Source of the DNA: Gammaproteobacteria bacterium
Lineage (GTDB): Bacteria; Pseudomonadota; Gammaproteobacteria; S012-40
Length of the DNA: 64,000 nt
NCBI GenBank assembly: GCA_029884425.1
Contig: JAOUHV010000011.1
Coordinates: 1 to 64,000 of the forward strand
Direction of reading: 5' to 3'
Shown here: positions 62,428 through 64,000 of the stretch, piece by piece
How the letters are laid out: the number at the start of each line of letters is the position of its first letter
How positions within the stretch are numbered: the first letter of the stretch is position 1
Notes under the pieces: model-generated
Databases searched by the model: none
What the model was told of the DNA's origin: nothing
What the model saw: the letters and a program-made list of their open reading frames with translations, nothing else
Made by a program: the position numbers and the translations under genes

Positions 62428-63723
62428 ATGCGTGTCTCAACTTCATTTTTATCTAGCACCTCAGTGGGTGCAATGACTGAGCAGCAGTCCAAACTGAACA
62501 AAACCCAGTTAAAAGTATCGCTTGGACAGCGCCTGTTGTCGCCATCAGAAGATCCTTATGCTTCATCGCGAGCACTTCGTTTTGAAGAATCCTTGGCGGT
62601 GTTTACCCAATTCGGTGTTAATGCGAGTTATGCGGATAACCGTCTGGCAACCCAGGAAGGTGTTCTCGAAGGAGTTAATGACGCACTGCAACGCGTACGT
62701 GAGCTGACAATTAATGCAAATAGTGACAGCCAGACAAACGAGAGCCGTCGTTTTATTGCCGAAGAGATCAAACAGATTTATCTGCAAGTACTGGATTTGG
62801 CGAATAGCAAGGATGCAACAAACGAATATCTGTTTTCAGGTTTTCAAGGAAAAACTCGTCCGTTTGTGCCTGATTCCGTTACTGGTCAGGTGCTGTATAA
62901 AGGTGACGATGGGCAGCGCTTTCTGAAGATTGGCCCCAGTACCTCCGTGCCCGTCAGCGATGCAGGCGAGGCTGTTTTCTACCATGTGCGCAATGGCAAT
63001 GGCACATTTACCACGGGCGATTTTGCAACCAATACTGGCACAGGCATCATTGACCCTGGTTCGGTAGGGTCCAATTATGTGCCTGAAGACTACACTATCA
63101 AATTTACAGGCCCAACGGTTCCTCCAAATAATCCTGATGATCCCGTTGAGTATTATGTCTATGACCGTAATGACATTATTGTTGCTCCACCTGCATCCGC
63201 AGGTTTGGCCAGGGCAGTATATGAGGTTACTGACTTGCTTACGTTCGGTGGGGTGCAATATCAAGAGGATGCATTGATTTCAGGGTTGGATGCTAACGGG
63301 GCGTTCGTTAGTATTTCGGGTGAACCAGCTCCGGGTGATATGTATGAGGTGAAGCGTTCGAATTACCAAGACATGTTTACCACGTTGGACAATCTGGTAA
63401 ATGCACTAGAAACCAATTTGAATACCGATGCAGATCGTACCCAGTTCCACAATGCCATGAATCGGGTGGTCAGCGACCTGGATCAAGCATTGGGAAATAT
63501 TCTGGATTCCCGTGCGCGTGTGGGGGCACGTCTTAATACCACAGGAAAGCAGATGGAGATTAATGAGTCTTTCACTCTGCAAATGGAAAAAACCTTGTCT
63601 GAAATTAAAGATTTGGACTATGCAGAGGCAGTAACGGACCTGAATTTGCAACTAGCAGGCTTACAGGCAGCCCAACAAGCCTATGTGAAAGTGCAGGGGT
63701 TGTCGTTGTTTAATTATCTTTAG
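62428..63723 (+). CDS. flgL: Flagellar hook-associated protein 3 FlgL
   Basis: Hook-filament junction protein, 431 residues. It has flagellin-like N- and C-terminal helices (LGQRLLSPSEDPYASSRALR; VTDLNLQLAGLQAAQQAYVK). Last recognised gene of the flagellar run. Confidence 0.95.
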   Translation: MRVSTSFLSSTSVGAMTEQQSKLNKTQLKVSLGQRLLSPSEDPYASSRALRFEESLAVFTQFGVNASYADNRLATQEGVLEGVNDALQRVRELTINANSDSQTNESRRFIAEEIKQIYLQVLDLANSKDATNEYLFSGFQGKTRPFVPDSVTGQVLYKGDDGQRFLKIGPSTSVPVSDAGEAVFYHVRNGNGTFTTGDFATNTGTGIIDPGSVGSNYVPEDYTIKFTGPTVPPNNPDDPVEYYVYDRNDIIVAPPASAGLARAVYEVTDLLTFGGVQYQEDALISGLDANGAFVSISGEPAPGDMYEVKRSNYQDMFTTLDNLVNALETNLNTDADRTQFHNAMNRVVSDLDQALGNILDSRARVGARLNTTGKQMEINESFTLQMEKTLSEIKDLDYAEAVTDLNLQLAGLQAAQQAYVKVQGLSLFNYL

Positions 63724-63775
63724 TCATTAAATGGTAAGGGTAAATGACTAAACCGCTACAACAAGGGTAGATCTG

Positions 63776-64000
63776 ATGCATGAAATGGTAGGGTTGCAGC
63801 GTGTAAAAACAAATTCTGGAGTATTAAATCCAGAATTTTTAGTGTTATTGAAGAAATTCACTGGAATTGATGTTTTCATTGAAACAGGCACGTTCTTGGG
63901 GGAGACGACAGCCCTAGCTTCAAAAATATTCTCTACTGTTCATTCCATAGAACTTAGTGAAGATTTATACAATAAAGCGAAAAAAAAATTTAATACAAAT
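63776..64000 (+). CDS. Probable SAM-dependent methyltransferase, 3'-truncated
   Basis: ATG 63776 opens a frame that runs through the window end (75 codons). The segment FIETGTFLGETTALASKIF followed by VHSIELSEDLYNKA fits a class I methyltransferase (SAM-binding loop and the acidic strand end). The region is visibly AT-rich compared with the flagellar genes. In other bacteria, methyltransferases after flgL often belong to flagellin or surface glycan islands, but the rest is outside the window. Confidence 0.6.
   Translation, partial: MHEMVGLQRVKTNSGVLNPEFLVLLKKFTGIDVFIETGTFLGETTALASKIFSTVHSIELSEDLYNKAKKKFNTN

Noticed and set aside
1-64000. tRNA, rRNA, CRISPR arrays, insertion sequences
   Set aside because: No cloverleaf genes, ribosomal RNA segments, regularly spaced repeats or transposase genes were seen.

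Overview
The window is chromosomal DNA of a free-living, motile gammaproteobacterium; I cannot name the genus from sequence alone. The assignment rests on gene order: System I cytochrome c maturation (ccmABCDEFGHI), an xseB-ispA-dxs block, moaACDE, PBP1b, and a flagellar/chemotaxis block flgN-flgM-flgA / cheV-cheR-flgBCDEFGHIJKL with sigma-54 and sigma-28 type promoters. Two multiheme c-type cytochromes imply a respiratory chain with periplasmic or extracellular electron carriers. I see no rRNA, tRNA, CRISPR array or insertion sequence.

Layout. (1) 1-9062: the 3' end of a decaheme cytochrome gene, a terminator, then the tightly overlapping ccmABCDEFGHI operon that builds such cytochromes. (2) 9461-17735: a co-directional, partly overlapping five-gene unit: a ribbon-helix-helix/zinc-ribbon protein, a DUF1302-like outer-membrane barrel, an RND/MMPL exporter, a small secreted barrel-like protein and a large TPR protein with a C-terminal barrel. 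It converges on an ABC-2 permease/ATPase pair (17796-19985, minus). The RND periplasmic loop and the ABC ATPase C-terminal tail share an unusual Trp/Gln-rich low-complexity composition. This is the most novel-looking part of the window. (3) 20203-21363: a pentaheme cytochrome with its own promoter. (4) 21408-25962: molybdenum cofactor synthesis (moeB-like with a Kelch protein on the minus strand; moaA, moaC, moaD, moaE on the plus strand). (5) 26079-31959: an FGE/SUMF1-like secreted protein, an M1-like peptidase, PBP1b and a TPR lipoprotein. (6) 31960-33195: a gene-poor stretch with two TTCG-loop terminators and one unknown small protein. (7) 33196-34995: motAB behind a sigma-28-like promoter.

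(8) 34997-39328 (minus): xseB-ispA-dxs-queD-folE2 (isoprenoid precursors, then pterin/7-deazaguanine enzymes). (9) 39434-44272: an RpfE/ApgM-like protein, a MutS2-like ATPase lacking the Smr nuclease, an N-acetylglutaminylglutamine-type amidotransferase and monothiol glutaredoxin. (10) 44321-46993 (minus): a fused ATP sulfurylase/APS kinase followed with no gap by a DHH phosphoesterase, a plausible PAPS-making and pAp-degrading pair. (11) 47159-48794: an ArsS-type radical SAM protein with its usual small glycosyltransferase. (12) 48852-63723: flagellar and chemotaxis genes, divided into at least three rod/hook transcription units by internal terminators, each followed by a sigma-54-like promoter. 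(13) 63776-64000: the AT-rich start of a probable methyltransferase, perhaps the edge of a flagellin or surface glycan modification region.

Functional calls rest on motifs and remembered family resemblance. No database search was run. Promoter calls are consensus matches read by eye.
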